From Lachnospiraceae bacterium (lineage in GTDB: Bacteria; Bacillota_A; Clostridia; Lachnospirales; Lachnospiraceae), in contig JAFQCI010000148.1 in NCBI GenBank assembly GCA_017416505.1, forward strand, positions 62,001 through 126,000: DNA of 64,000 nucleotides, given 5' to 3'. The position numbers and the translations under genes were made by a program. The notes below the pieces were generated by a model, which ran no database searches, was not told the origin of the DNA, and saw nothing but the letters and a program-made list of their open reading frames with translations. Of this stretch, positions 48,048 to 57,395 are shown piece after piece (positions within the stretch are counted from its first letter, which is position 1; every line of letters begins with the position of its first letter).

Positions 48048-49130
48048 TTATGCGTTTTCTGCTTCGAATTTCTTCATGAATTCAACTAACTTTTCAACAC
48101 CTTCCATTGGCATTGCATTGTAAATACTTGCTCTCATACCACCAACGCTTCTGTGTCCCTTTAAGTTTTCAAATCCTGCTGCCTTTGCTTCTTTTACAAA
48201 CTTAGCATCTAATTCTTCATTACCAGTTACAAATGGTACATTCATCAAAGAACGGTCTTTCTTTTCCACTGTTCCTTTGAATAACTTGCTGGAATCTAAG
48301 AAATCGTAAAGAATGGCTGCTTTCTTTTCATTTCTTTCTTTCATAGCTTCCAAGCCACCTTGAGCCTTTACCCATTTGAATACCTTACCACATACATAGA
48401 TACCAAATGCAGGTGGAGTATTATATAAAGAATCAGCATCTGCATGAGTCTTATATTTTAACATAGTTGGAGTTCCTTCTAATACATCATCTGTGATTAA
48501 ATCTTCACGAATAATCGCAACAACAACACCGGCAGGACCAACATTCTTTTGAACACCAAAGTAAATCATAGCATATTTGCTTACGTCAACTGGTTCAGAT
48601 AAAATATCAGAAGACATATCTGCAATCAAATCTTTTCCCTTAGTATTTGGAATTTCATTGAACTTTGTTCCATAAATCGTATTGTTATGGCAGATGTATA
48701 CATAATCTGCATCCTCTGAAATTGGTAAATCAGAGCAATCTGGAATATAAGAGAAAGTCTTATCTTCAGAAGAAGCAATCTTATTTGCCTTTCCAAAAAT
48801 CTGAGCTTCCTGGAATGCCTTCTTTGCCCATTGTCCGGTTACAATGTAATCTGCTACTTTATTCTTCATGAAGTTCATTGGAATCATAGCAAACTGTTGG
48901 CTTGCGCCACCTTGTAAAAATAATACTTTATAGTTATCAGGAATGTTCATTAATTCACGTAAGTCTTTTTCTGCTGTCTGAATGATTTCTTCAAACGCTT
49001 TCGAACGGTGACTCATTTCCATAACCGACATTCCGGTTCCGTTATAATCTAACATTTCATCTGCTACTTCTTTTAATACTTCTTCAGGTAATACTGAAGG
49101 ACCTGCTGAAAAATTGTAAACTCTTGCCAC
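48048..49130 (-). CDS. serC: Phosphoserine aminotransferase
   Basis: The 360-residue PLP enzyme starts MARVYNFSAGPSVLPEEVL and has FLQGGASQQFAMIPMNF, the PLP lysine in FGVQKNVGPAGVVV, and HRSVGGMRASIYNAMP. Second step of serine synthesis. GGAGGG precedes the ATG. Start of serC-serA. Confidence 0.95.
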   Translation of the reverse strand: MARVYNFSAGPSVLPEEVLKEVADEMLDYNGTGMSVMEMSHRSKAFEEIIQTAEKDLRELMNIPDNYKVLFLQGGASQQFAMIPMNFMKNKVADYIVTGQWAKKAFQEAQIFGKANKIASSEDKTFSYIPDCSDLPISEDADYVYICHNNTIYGTKFNEIPNTKGKDLIADMSSDILSEPVDVSKYAMIYFGVQKNVGPAGVVVAIIREDLITDDVLEGTPTMLKYKTHADADSLYNTPPAFGIYVCGKVFKWVKAQGGLEAMKERNEKKAAILYDFLDSSKLFKGTVEKKDRSLMNVPFVTGNEELDAKFVKEAKAAGFENLKGHRSVGGMRASIYNAMPMEGVEKLVEFMKKFEAENA

Positions 49131-49254
49131 TTTTTTTCCCTCCGAAAATTTAATTTTTATGTAGATAAACGAGTTATTTATGCCTTATGGCATAAAACCT
49201 TATTATCATCTTAACTCTGTTTTATCTTTTTCGTCAATAACTTTGTCGTTTTTC

Positions 49255-50940
49255 TTATTTTTTATTTTTTAAATCCTCACCAGAGAATGCTTCAGAAATT
49301 GCTGCACCTGCTGGAACCATAGGCCATACCTTGTCATCTTTGTCGATTTGACAGTCGATAACTACCGGTCTTCCTAATTCTAATGCTTCTTTAAATGCTG
49401 CTTCAAATTCTTCAATGGTAGTAACAGTCTTACCTTCTGCTCCCATTGCTTTTGCAAGCATTTCAAAATTTACATTATCATTTAAAATAGTATTCGAATA
49501 TCTTTCATTGTAGAATAAAGTTTGCCATTGACGAACCATACCTAATACATGATTGTTGATTACAACCTGGATAATTGGAATGTTATATCTTGCTGCGGTT
49601 GCAATTTCATTCATGTTCATACGGAAACATCCATCACCTGCAATATTTACTACTACCTTATCTCTTCTTGCAATTTTTGCTCCAAGAGAAGCTCCAAGAC
49701 CATATCCCATAGTACCAAGACCACCGGAAGTAAGTAATTGTCTAGGCTCTTTGTATTTATAGAATTGAGCTGCCCACATTTGATGCTGACCTACTTCAGT
49801 GGTAATAATGGCATCTCCTTCTGTTAATTCGTATACCTTTTCAATGATTTGTGGACCGGATAATCTGCTCTTATCATAAGCCAATGGGTATTTTTCCATC
49901 AAGTCAGTAACGGTTTTAATCCATTCGCTGTGTTCCATCTGGTCTAACTTATCATTTAAACGGATTAAGATTTCCTTTGCATCTCCGATAACGCTTGCAT
50001 CTGCATGAACATTCTTATTGATTTCTGCTGCATCAATATCGATATGTAAAATCTTAGCATCTCTTGCAAACTTCTTAGCATTTCCGGTTACACGGTCAGA
50101 AAATCTTGCACCGATAACCACTAATAAATCACACTGGGTTACACCGAAGTTCGATGCCTTAGTTCCATGCATACCAATCATACCGGTATATAATGGATTG
50201 GTTCCTTCGATAGCACCCTTACCCATTAAGGTATCACAAACTGGTGCGTTCATTTTTTCTACTAATTTTCTTACTTCCTTATAGCAGCCTGACATAATGG
50301 CACCGCCACCTACTAAAATAAATGGCTTCTTTGCTTCCTTAATCATCTTAACTGCTTGTTCAATGTCTTCATTACGGATCGTGTCTACCTTTGGAGCAAT
50401 TTCAGTTTTTGCCTTTGGCTCGTACATTGCCTTATTTGCAGTTACATCCTTTGTAATATCTACTAAAACAGGACCTGGTCTTCCGCTTTTCGCAATCTTA
50501 AATGCTCTACGAATGGTATCTGCCAGTTCATCTACATTCTTTACAATGAAACTATGCTTGGTAATCGGCATTGTCACACCGGCAATGTCGATTTCCTGGA
50601 AACTGTCTTTTCCTAAAAGAGGAACACCAACATTGGCTGTAATAGCAACCACTGGAATGGAATCCATATATGCAGTTGCAATACCGGTTACAAGGTTTGT
50701 TGCACCAGGACCTGAGGTTGCAAAACAAACACCTACTTTTCCGGTTGCTCTGGCATAACCATCTGCTGCATGGGATGCCCCTTGTTCATGGGAAGTTAAA
50801 ATGTGTGTAATTTCATCGGAATGTTTATATAACTCATCATACACGTTCAGGATAGTTCCGCCTGGGTATCCAAATACAGTGTCTACGCCTTGTTCTTTCA
50901 AACATTCAATTACAATCTCTGCACCTGTAATTTCTCTCAT
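49255..50940 (-). CDS. ilvB: Acetolactate synthase large subunit
   Basis: The 561-residue ThDP enzyme has FGYPGGTILNVYDELYKH, HEQGASHAADGYARATG and the ThDP motif GDGCFRMNMNEIATAARYNI. It catalyses the first common step of branched-chain amino-acid synthesis. The regulatory small subunit (ilvN) is not adjacent. It follows ilvD by 41 bp. Confidence 0.94.
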   Translation of the reverse strand: MREITGAEIVIECLKEQGVDTVFGYPGGTILNVYDELYKHSDEITHILTSHEQGASHAADGYARATGKVGVCFATSGPGATNLVTGIATAYMDSIPVVAITANVGVPLLGKDSFQEIDIAGVTMPITKHSFIVKNVDELADTIRRAFKIAKSGRPGPVLVDITKDVTANKAMYEPKAKTEIAPKVDTIRNEDIEQAVKMIKEAKKPFILVGGGAIMSGCYKEVRKLVEKMNAPVCDTLMGKGAIEGTNPLYTGMIGMHGTKASNFGVTQCDLLVVIGARFSDRVTGNAKKFARDAKILHIDIDAAEINKNVHADASVIGDAKEILIRLNDKLDQMEHSEWIKTVTDLMEKYPLAYDKSRLSGPQIIEKVYELTEGDAIITTEVGQHQMWAAQFYKYKEPRQLLTSGGLGTMGYGLGASLGAKIARRDKVVVNIAGDGCFRMNMNEIATAARYNIPIIQVVINNHVLGMVRQWQTLFYNERYSNTILNDNVNFEMLAKAMGAEGKTVTTIEEFEAAFKEALELGRPVVIDCQIDKDDKVWPMVPAGAAISEAFSGEDLKNKK

Positions 50941-50981
50941 ATAAATTTCTCCTACTCTAACTGTAATGTATTTATGTTCAA

Positions 50982-52649
50982 TTATTTATGTTCTAAAATT
51001 GCACCCTTATTTCCGGATGTTACCAAAGAAGCATAACGTGCTAAATAACCAGTAGTAATCTTTGGTTCTCTTGGTTTCCAGTTTGCTCTTCTTCTTTCCA
51101 ATTCTTCTTCTGAAACATCTAAATCTAAAGTATTTGCATTGATATCAATTTTAATGATATCACCTTCTTCTACTAAGGCAATTGGACCGCCCACTGCTGC
51201 TTCCGGTGAAACGTGACCGATGGAAGCACCTCTAGAAGCACCGGAAAAACGTCCATCTGTAATCAATGCAACGCTGGAACCTAAGCCCATACCTGCAATG
51301 GCAGAGGTTGGATTCAACATTTCTCTCATACCAGGTCCGCCCTTTGGTCCTTCGTAACGAATAACTACAACATCGCCTGCTACAATCTTTCCACCTTTGA
51401 TTGCTGCGATGGCATCTTCTTCACAGTCAAATACTCTGGCTGGACCTTCATGTACTAACATTTCAGGTACCACTGCAGAACGCTTTACAACTGCGGTATC
51501 TGGTGCTAAATTACCTTTTAATACTGCGATTCCACCTACTTCACTATATGGATTATCAATTGGTCTGATTACTGATTCGTCCTTGTTTACGCAGCCTTCA
51601 ATATTTTCTCCTACTGTCTTTGCAGTAGCAGTCATTAAATCGGTATGTAATAAACCTTTCTTGTTTAATTCATTCATTACTGCATATACACCGCCGGCTT
51701 CGTTTAACTCTTCGATATAAGTGTGACCTGCTGGTGCTAAATGACAAAGGTTTGGTGTTCTTGCACTGATTTCATTTGCCATTTCCAAATCAATGTCGAT
51801 GCCGCATTCATGAGCAATAGCTGGTAAATGAAGCATACTGTTGGTAGAACATCCCAATGCCATATCCACAGTTAAAGCATTTTCAAATGCTTCTTTTGTC
51901 ATGATATCTCTTGGACGAATGTTCTTTTCTAATAATTCCATTACCTTCATACCGGCATGCTTTGCTAACTTAATTCTGTCAGAATATACTGCCGGAATGG
52001 TTCCATTTCCTCTTAAGCCCATTCCCAATGCTTCTGTTAAACAGTTCATACTGTTTGCAGTATACATACCGGAACAAGAACCACAGGTTGGACAAGCCTT
52101 TGCTTCAAATTCTTCCAAATCTTCCATAGTCATGGTACCTGCTGCATAGGAACCAACTGCTTCAAACATACTAGATAATGAAGTTTTACAACCCTTTACC
52201 TTACCAGCTAACATTGGACCACCGCTGACAAAAACAGTTGGTACATTAACTCTTGCTGCTGCCATTAAAAGTCCTGGTACATTTTTATCACAGTTAGGAA
52301 CCATAACCAAAGCGTCAAATTGATGAGCCAAAGCCATACATTCTGTAGAATCTGCAATCAAATCTCTGGTTACAAGGGAATACTTCATTCCCACATGACC
52401 CATGGCAATACCATCACATACTGCGATAGCCGGAAATACGATTGGAGTTCCTCCTGCCATGGCAACGCCCATTTTAACAGCGTTTACAATTTTATCAATA
52501 TTCATATGTCCTGGTACGATTTCATTATAGGAACTAACGATACCTACCAATGGACGTTCCATTTCTTCTTTTGTAAGTCCTAATGCATTAAATAAACTTC
52601 TGTGTGGAGCCTGTTGTACTCCCTTTGTTACTGCATCACTTTTTTTCAT
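50982..52649 (-). CDS. ilvD: Dihydroxy-acid dehydratase
   Basis: The 555-residue Fe-S enzyme has [20 protein letters not shown] and [20 protein letters not shown], the cluster ligands, and [19 protein letters not shown]. Third common step to valine, leucine and isoleucine. In one run with ilvB. A foldback element lies directly upstream. Confidence 0.96.
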   Translation of the reverse strand: MKKSDAVTKGVQQAPHRSLFNALGLTKEEMERPLVGIVSSYNEIVPGHMNIDKIVNAVKMGVAMAGGTPIVFPAIAVCDGIAMGHVGMKYSLVTRDLIADSTECMALAHQFDALVMVPNCDKNVPGLLMAAARVNVPTVFVSGGPMLAGKVKGCKTSLSSMFEAVGSYAAGTMTMEDLEEFEAKACPTCGSCSGMYTANSMNCLTEALGMGLRGNGTIPAVYSDRIKLAKHAGMKVMELLEKNIRPRDIMTKEAFENALTVDMALGCSTNSMLHLPAIAHECGIDIDLEMANEISARTPNLCHLAPAGHTYIEELNEAGGVYAVMNELNKKGLLHTDLMTATAKTVGENIEGCVNKDESVIRPIDNPYSEVGGIAVLKGNLAPDTAVVKRSAVVPEMLVHEGPARVFDCEEDAIAAIKGGKIVAGDVVVIRYEGPKGGPGMREMLNPTSAIAGMGLGSSVALITDGRFSGASRGASIGHVSPEAAVGGPIALVEEGDIIKIDINANTLDLDVSEEELERRRANWKPREPKITTGYLARYASLVTSGNKGAILEHK

Positions 52650-52680
52650 GTGAATTCTCCTTTTCTATCATTAAATTCAA

Positions 52681-52971
52681 GGTAATTGCGAAGCTATAAT
52701 ATTTTATTTTAGTGATTCAAAAGAATCAAAACATCGCAGGCTCGCTTTCGCTGCGTTCGGCTCGTAGCGGATTACTGTTCGTATGAACAGTAATCTTGGT
52801 TTCTGCATGCAAATTCGCTTCGCGAAGCAGAAACCAACTCCTGAATCATGCTATTACGTAACCTGACAGCAAGTGTCAGGTTACTGAACACTGACGGCCG
52901 CCCAAGCACCTGCTTATGTATTTGTTTCGTTTGAATCACCTAATATAAGTTTTGGTAGTTTCGCAATTACC
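52681..52971 (+). repeat. Foldback intergenic element, copy 2 (full, enlarged apical domain)
   Basis: Ends GGTAATTGCG (52681) and CGCAATTACC (to 52971) are exact inverted repeats continuing as imperfect arms of about 55 bp (GTGATTC/GAATCAC). Core hairpin ATCGCAG..CTGCGTT at 52733-52757. The apical domain holds three stems: GATTACTGTTC-gtat-GAACAGTAATC (52770-52795), TTGGTTTCTGC..GCAGAAACCAA (52796-52837) and GTAACCTGACA-gcaag-TGTCAGGTTAC (52858-52884). Fills the ilvD-leuB gap and ends 5 bp from the leuB stop. Confidence 0.9.
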
Positions 52972-52975
52972 TGCA

Positions 52976-54058
52976 TTAAATGCGATCTGCCAGCAAGTCT
53001 CCCATCGCCTTACAGCCGACCTTGGTTTTTCCTTCTGACATAATATCTACCGTACGGTATCCTTCTTTTAACACCTGTTTTACTGCATTTTCAATGGCAT
53101 CTGCCTCTTTATCCAAATCAAAGGAATAACGAAGCATCATTGCTGCAGATAAAATAGTGGCAATCGGATTTGCAATGTCCTGACCTGCGATATCCGGTGC
53201 AGAACCATGGCTTGGTTCATATAAACCAAACTTTGTATCATTTAAAGATGCGGAAGATAACATTCCGATAGAACCTGTTACCATAGAAGCTTCATCGGAT
53301 AAAATATCACCAAACATATTCTCTGTTAAAATAACATCGAATTGTGCCGGATTTTTTACTAACTGCATAGCACAGTTATCAACCAGCATATGCTCGTAAG
53401 TTACTTCCGGATAATCCTTGGCAACTTCTTCTACTACTTTTCTCCAAAGTCTGGAAGAATCCAAAACATTGGCTTTGTCTACACTTGTTACCTTTTTATT
53501 TCGTTTCATGGCAATGTCAAAACCACGAACTGCAATTCTTCGAATTTCATTTTCATCATATGTTAAGCTGTCATATGCCTTTAACACACCGTTTTCTTCT
53601 ACTGTCTTTCTTTCTCCAAAATAAAGACCTCCGGTAAGTTCACGCATAATCATCATGTCGAAACCGTCTTTTGTGATTTCTTCTTTTAACGGACAGGCAC
53701 CCTTTAATTCATCATATAACACTGCCGGTCTTAAATTTGCAAATAGATTTAACGCTTTTCTAAGTGCCAAAAGTCCTGCTTCCGGTCTTTTGTTTGGTGG
53801 TAACTGATACCAAGGTGAGGTACTGGTATTTCCTCCGATAGAACCCATCAGTACGGCATCCTGTGCAAGTGCTGTATCAATGGCTTCTTTCGTTAAAGGT
53901 TCCCCAGTGGCATCAATGGATTCTCCACCCATTAAAATTCTGGTATAGGAAAATTCATGACCAAACTTTTGTGCAACCTTATCTAATACTTTGATTGCTT
54001 CGTCTACGATTTCCGGACCAATTCCGTCCCCTTTAATAACACCTATGTTACATTTCAT
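52976..54058 (-). CDS. leuB: 3-isopropylmalate dehydrogenase
   Basis: The 360-residue protein starts MKCNIGVIKGDGIGPEIVDE and has ELTGGLYFGERKTVEENG, DKANVLDSSRLWRKVV and LTENMFGDILSDEASMVTGS, the LeuB pattern with metal-binding Asp residues. Fourth leucine step. The ATG at 54058 with AAAGGA upstream fits the family; the frame reaches back to 54097. It is flanked on both sides by foldback elements. Confidence 0.95.
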   Translation of the reverse strand: MKCNIGVIKGDGIGPEIVDEAIKVLDKVAQKFGHEFSYTRILMGGESIDATGEPLTKEAIDTALAQDAVLMGSIGGNTSTSPWYQLPPNKRPEAGLLALRKALNLFANLRPAVLYDELKGACPLKEEITKDGFDMMIMRELTGGLYFGERKTVEENGVLKAYDSLTYDENEIRRIAVRGFDIAMKRNKKVTSVDKANVLDSSRLWRKVVEEVAKDYPEVTYEHMLVDNCAMQLVKNPAQFDVILTENMFGDILSDEASMVTGSIGMLSSASLNDTKFGLYEPSHGSAPDIAGQDIANPIATILSAAMMLRYSFDLDKEADAIENAVKQVLKEGYRTVDIMSEGKTKVGCKAMGDLLADRI

Positions 54059-54092
54059 AGTTTTAATTCCTTTCTGTATTTGCTTCTTTATA

Positions 54093-54297
54093 AGCAATTA
54101 CAAAACTATTATTTTCGTATAAACGTGATTCAAAAAAATCAAAACAACGCAGGCTCGCTTGCGCTGCGTTCGGCTCGTAGCGGTACTAAATTCGAGATAA
54201 ACCTCTCATTAAGTACCGACGGCCGCCCAAGCACCTGCTTATGTATTTGATTTTTTGAATCACTTAATATACTCTTTTTCTGGTTTTGTAATTACCT
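54093..54297 (+). repeat. Foldback intergenic element, copy 3 (full)
   Basis: Arms GCAATTACAAAAC and GGTTTTGTAATTACC at the ends, GTGATTCAAAAAAATCAAA (54125-54143) against TTTGATTTTTTGAATCAC (54246-54263), core AACGCAG..CTGCGTT (54146-54170), apical stem GGTACT..AGTACC with GAGA..TCTC inside, and ACGGCCG closing the right side. It fills the gap between leuB and the isomerase-type genes. Confidence 0.9.
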
Positions 54298-54305
54298 GTC
54301 ATATC

Positions 54306-55547
54306 TTACGCTTCTACGATTTTTCCGGCGATGGCGCTGGCTGCTGCTGTTTTTGGAGAAGCTAAGAAAATTTCTACTTTTGAAGTTCCCATTCTGCCTA
54401 AGAAATTTCGGTTATTGGTAGCTACAACTCTTTCACCGTCTGTTAAGATTCCACAGGCACGTCCACAGCAAAGTCCACAACCCGGCTGAGTTACCATGGC
54501 TCCGGCTTCCACTAAATCGGTGATGTATCCTGCTTTTACTGCTTCTAAATAGATGCTTCTGCTGGCAGGAGTGACGATTAATTTTACGAAAGGTGCTACT
54601 TTCTTTCCTTTTAGGATTTGGGCAGCTGCCTTTAAATCTTCTAATCGTCCGTTAGTACAAGAACCAATGAACACCTGGTCAATGGCGATATCCTTTAAAT
54701 TTGAAACCGCTTCAATCTTATCTACCTGAGATGGGCAGGCACAAACCGGTACAAAATCCTCTGCTTTATAGGTCATTTCTTTTACATAAACAGCGTCTTC
54801 ATCTGCCTTTAACCATGCAACATCTTCCATTTTCACCTTAGAATACTCACAAGTCTTTTCATCTGGTGCAAATAAACCAGCTTTTGCTCCTGCTTCAATG
54901 GCCATATTAGACATGGTCATTCTGGAAGCAATGCTCATTTCGTCAATGGTACTTCCACAAAATTCTAATGCCTTATAAGTAGCACCATCGGCTCCTAAAT
55001 CTCCAATTAATCTTAAAATCACATCCTTGGAAGTTACATTCTCCGGAAGTTTTCCATCAATTCTTATCTTAATGGTTTCCGGTACACGAATCCACATTTG
55101 TCCGGTTCCTAAAATAGAAGCCATTTCTGTGTATCCAATTCCGGAAGAAAAACATCCGACACAACCATAGGTAGTAGTATGGGAATCTGTACCAAATACA
55201 ATATCTCCCGGTTTTGCATAACCACATTCTGTCATTAATTGATGACAAATACCATCGGCTTTATGGAAATTCTTTAAATTATGTTCCTTGGCAAAGGCAT
55301 CTCCAATCTGAAAATGTCTGACATCTTCTACTGCACTGGTTGGTACCAAATGGTCGTATATCAGTACTACTTTATCGGAATCCCAAAGTTTTGTAAATCC
55401 CATTTCTTTAAATTTATCCGCTACAAAAGGAATGAAAATGTCATGAATCATGACTCTGTCCACATTTACTGTAACGATTTCCCCAGGAGCTACATTGGCT
55501 TTCTGGGTATTTTTCATAATAATCTTTTCAATTAATGTATTTCCCAT
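54306..55547 (-). CDS. Second isopropylmalate-isomerase-family large subunit
   Basis: The 413-residue protein of the LeuC/homoaconitase/dimethylmalate dehydratase family: FGTDSHTTTYGCVGCFSSG, VFIGSCTNGRLEDLKAAAQ with cluster Cys, QPGCGLCCGRACG with the other two, and NNRNFLGRMGTSKVE. It differs from its neighbour at 56153 (about 40 percent by eye), so it probably acts on a related 2- or 3-hydroxy acid. Candidates are isopropylmalate, citramalate (methylmalate) or dimethylmalate. Paired with the small subunit at 55562. Confidence 0.85.
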   Translation of the reverse strand: MGNTLIEKIIMKNTQKANVAPGEIVTVNVDRVMIHDIFIPFVADKFKEMGFTKLWDSDKVVLIYDHLVPTSAVEDVRHFQIGDAFAKEHNLKNFHKADGICHQLMTECGYAKPGDIVFGTDSHTTTYGCVGCFSSGIGYTEMASILGTGQMWIRVPETIKIRIDGKLPENVTSKDVILRLIGDLGADGATYKALEFCGSTIDEMSIASRMTMSNMAIEAGAKAGLFAPDEKTCEYSKVKMEDVAWLKADEDAVYVKEMTYKAEDFVPVCACPSQVDKIEAVSNLKDIAIDQVFIGSCTNGRLEDLKAAAQILKGKKVAPFVKLIVTPASRSIYLEAVKAGYITDLVEAGAMVTQPGCGLCCGRACGILTDGERVVATNNRNFLGRMGTSKVEIFLASPKTAAASAIAGKIVEA

Positions 55548-55561
55548 ATCCCTTTTCCTTC

Positions 55562-56053
55562 CTATCGTAATCCATTTCTTTTTTGCATGGCCTTAACCAG
55601 CCCGCCTGCATTGATGATATCCATAAGATTTTCCGGCAATGGATTTATCTTATAATCCACTCCATTATGGGTAATTTTATCATTCAGTGCAACGCTTACG
55701 GTATCTCCTTCTTTTACCACATCATAAAGGGTTGGATGCTCAATTAAAAGTAATCCGTTATTAATGGAGTTACGGAAGAAAATTCTTGCAAAAGACTTTG
55801 CAATGACACATTTTACATTTAAATGCTTGATGATTTCCGGTGCCTGTTCTCTGGAGGAACCACAACCGAAATTCTTACCAGCCACAATAATATCTCCGTC
55901 CTGAATCAATCCAGCAAGTTCCGGTCTTAATGGGGAAAATGCGTATTGTTTCATATCATCTACTGTTTTTAATGCCAGGTATTCTGTTGGAATGATGATG
56001 TCGGTATCGATGTCATCTCCTAATACCCATACTTTTCCTGTAAATTGTTCCAT
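55562..56053 (-). CDS. Second isopropylmalate-isomerase-family small subunit
   Basis: The 163-residue swivel-domain protein has GDDIDTDIIIPTEYLALKTV, NFGCGSSREQAPEIIKHLNV and FARIFFRNSINNGLLLIE. The specificity loop reads YLAL; archaeal homoaconitases have Arg after YL here, so a hydrophobic substrate is expected. It lies 14 bp before the large subunit at 54306 and forms its partner. Confidence 0.87.
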   Translation of the reverse strand: MEQFTGKVWVLGDDIDTDIIIPTEYLALKTVDDMKQYAFSPLRPELAGLIQDGDIIVAGKNFGCGSSREQAPEIIKHLNVKCVIAKSFARIFFRNSINNGLLLIEHPTLYDVVKEGDTVSVALNDKITHNGVDYKINPLPENLMDIINAGGLVKAMQKRNGLR

Positions 56054-56152
56054 GATTCTTGTCCTTCCTAATCTGATTTTGATACCCTGGTAGTCTTATG
56101 TCATATTGTTTCATACCCTCATGCAACCTCTGACCTTTTGACCTTGATATCC

Positions 56153-57394
56153 TTATGCTCCTACGATTTTTCCTGCAATGGCAGATGCTGTTACGGTAGC
56201 AGCAGAACCTAAGTATACCTTAGAATCCTTATGTCCTGCACGTCCCTTAAAGTTACGGGTTCCTGTTGAAATCAGTACTTCTCCTTCACCAATAACTCCC
56301 TGACAGCTTCCCCAGCACACACTACAGTTAGCATTCATCACCATGGCTCCGGATTCTAAGAAGATTTCCATTAATCCTTCTTCCACAGCCTGTAAATATA
56401 CCGAATTGGATGCCGGAGCAATGATAAAACGAACATCCTTATGTACTTTCTTTCCTTTTAAGATGTTTGCTGCTACTCTTAAATCATCAATACGTCCATT
56501 GTTACATGAACCAAGGAATGCCTGGTCAATCTTTACTTCGCCTACTTCTGACAATGGAATCACATCGTCTACAAAATCCGGTCTTGCTACTACCGGCTCA
56601 ATTTTGCTTAAATCATATTCATATACTTTTTCAAAAACTGCATCGGAATCACTGACAAATAAGTTTTGAGCCTTTCTTCCTCTGCTTTCTACATATTCTA
56701 CTACCTTTTCGTCCGGTTCCACGATACCGGTCTTTGCTCCTGCTTCTACCGCAAGATTACATAATACAAATCTGTCATTGATGCTTAAATTATGAGCACC
56801 TTCTCCGGCAAATTCCATTACTTTATAATTACATCCATTGGCACCGATATCACCAATAATTGTTAAAATCAAATCTCTTGGGTAAACCCCTTCTCTTAAT
56901 TTTCCGGTTAAGTTAAAACGAATGGTTTCCGGCACCATAACCCATGAGGTTCCTGTTACCATACCATATAAAAAGTCCGTACAACCGATTCCGGTACCAA
57001 ACGCACCTAAAGCACCGTAAGAACAAGTATGGGAATCTGCCCCCATAATCAATTGTCCCGGTTCCACAAAATCTTCCACCATAATTTGATGGCAGACACC
57101 CTTTCCTTCGTAAAACTTAATGTCGTGTTCTTTTGCAAATTCACGCATTTTACGGTGTGCTGCAGCAGTTTTTGGATTTTCTGCCGGAATGTTATGGTCG
57201 ATGATAAAGACTAATTTATCTTTATCTGCAATTCTTGGTTTTTTAATTTTATTATGAAACATATCAATGGTAAGATGTGTAGTACCATCATTACTCATCA
57301 TATAATCTAAATTTACTGTATGTATTTCTCCTGCCTTTACAGATTCTACTCCGGCAGCTCTTGCTATAATCTTTTCACCTATTGTCATGCCCAT
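56153..57394 (-). CDS. leuC: 3-isopropylmalate dehydratase large subunit (likely LeuC)
   Basis: The 413-residue protein has MGADSHTCSYGALGAFGTGI, AFLGSCNNGRIDDLRVAANI, MNANCSVCWGSCQG and STGTRNFKGRAGHKDSKVY. The three Cys ligands of the [4Fe-4S] cluster are present. It is separated from the small subunit by one base pair, first in the operon below the LysR site, hence the likelier true LeuC, though which of the two pairs serves leucine cannot be settled by sequence alone. Confidence 0.82.
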   Translation of the reverse strand: MGMTIGEKIIARAAGVESVKAGEIHTVNLDYMMSNDGTTHLTIDMFHNKIKKPRIADKDKLVFIIDHNIPAENPKTAAAHRKMREFAKEHDIKFYEGKGVCHQIMVEDFVEPGQLIMGADSHTCSYGALGAFGTGIGCTDFLYGMVTGTSWVMVPETIRFNLTGKLREGVYPRDLILTIIGDIGANGCNYKVMEFAGEGAHNLSINDRFVLCNLAVEAGAKTGIVEPDEKVVEYVESRGRKAQNLFVSDSDAVFEKVYEYDLSKIEPVVARPDFVDDVIPLSEVGEVKIDQAFLGSCNNGRIDDLRVAANILKGKKVHKDVRFIIAPASNSVYLQAVEEGLMEIFLESGAMVMNANCSVCWGSCQGVIGEGEVLISTGTRNFKGRAGHKDSKVYLGSAATVTASAIAGKIVGA

Positions 57395-57395
57395 T

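Noticed and set aside
52670..52981. CATTAAAT on both sides of foldback copy 2 as a target-site duplication
   Set aside because: The two copies are at unequal distances (3 and 2 bp plus) from the ends, and the right one covers the leuB stop codon. AT-rich chance is likely, and the other copies show nothing similar.
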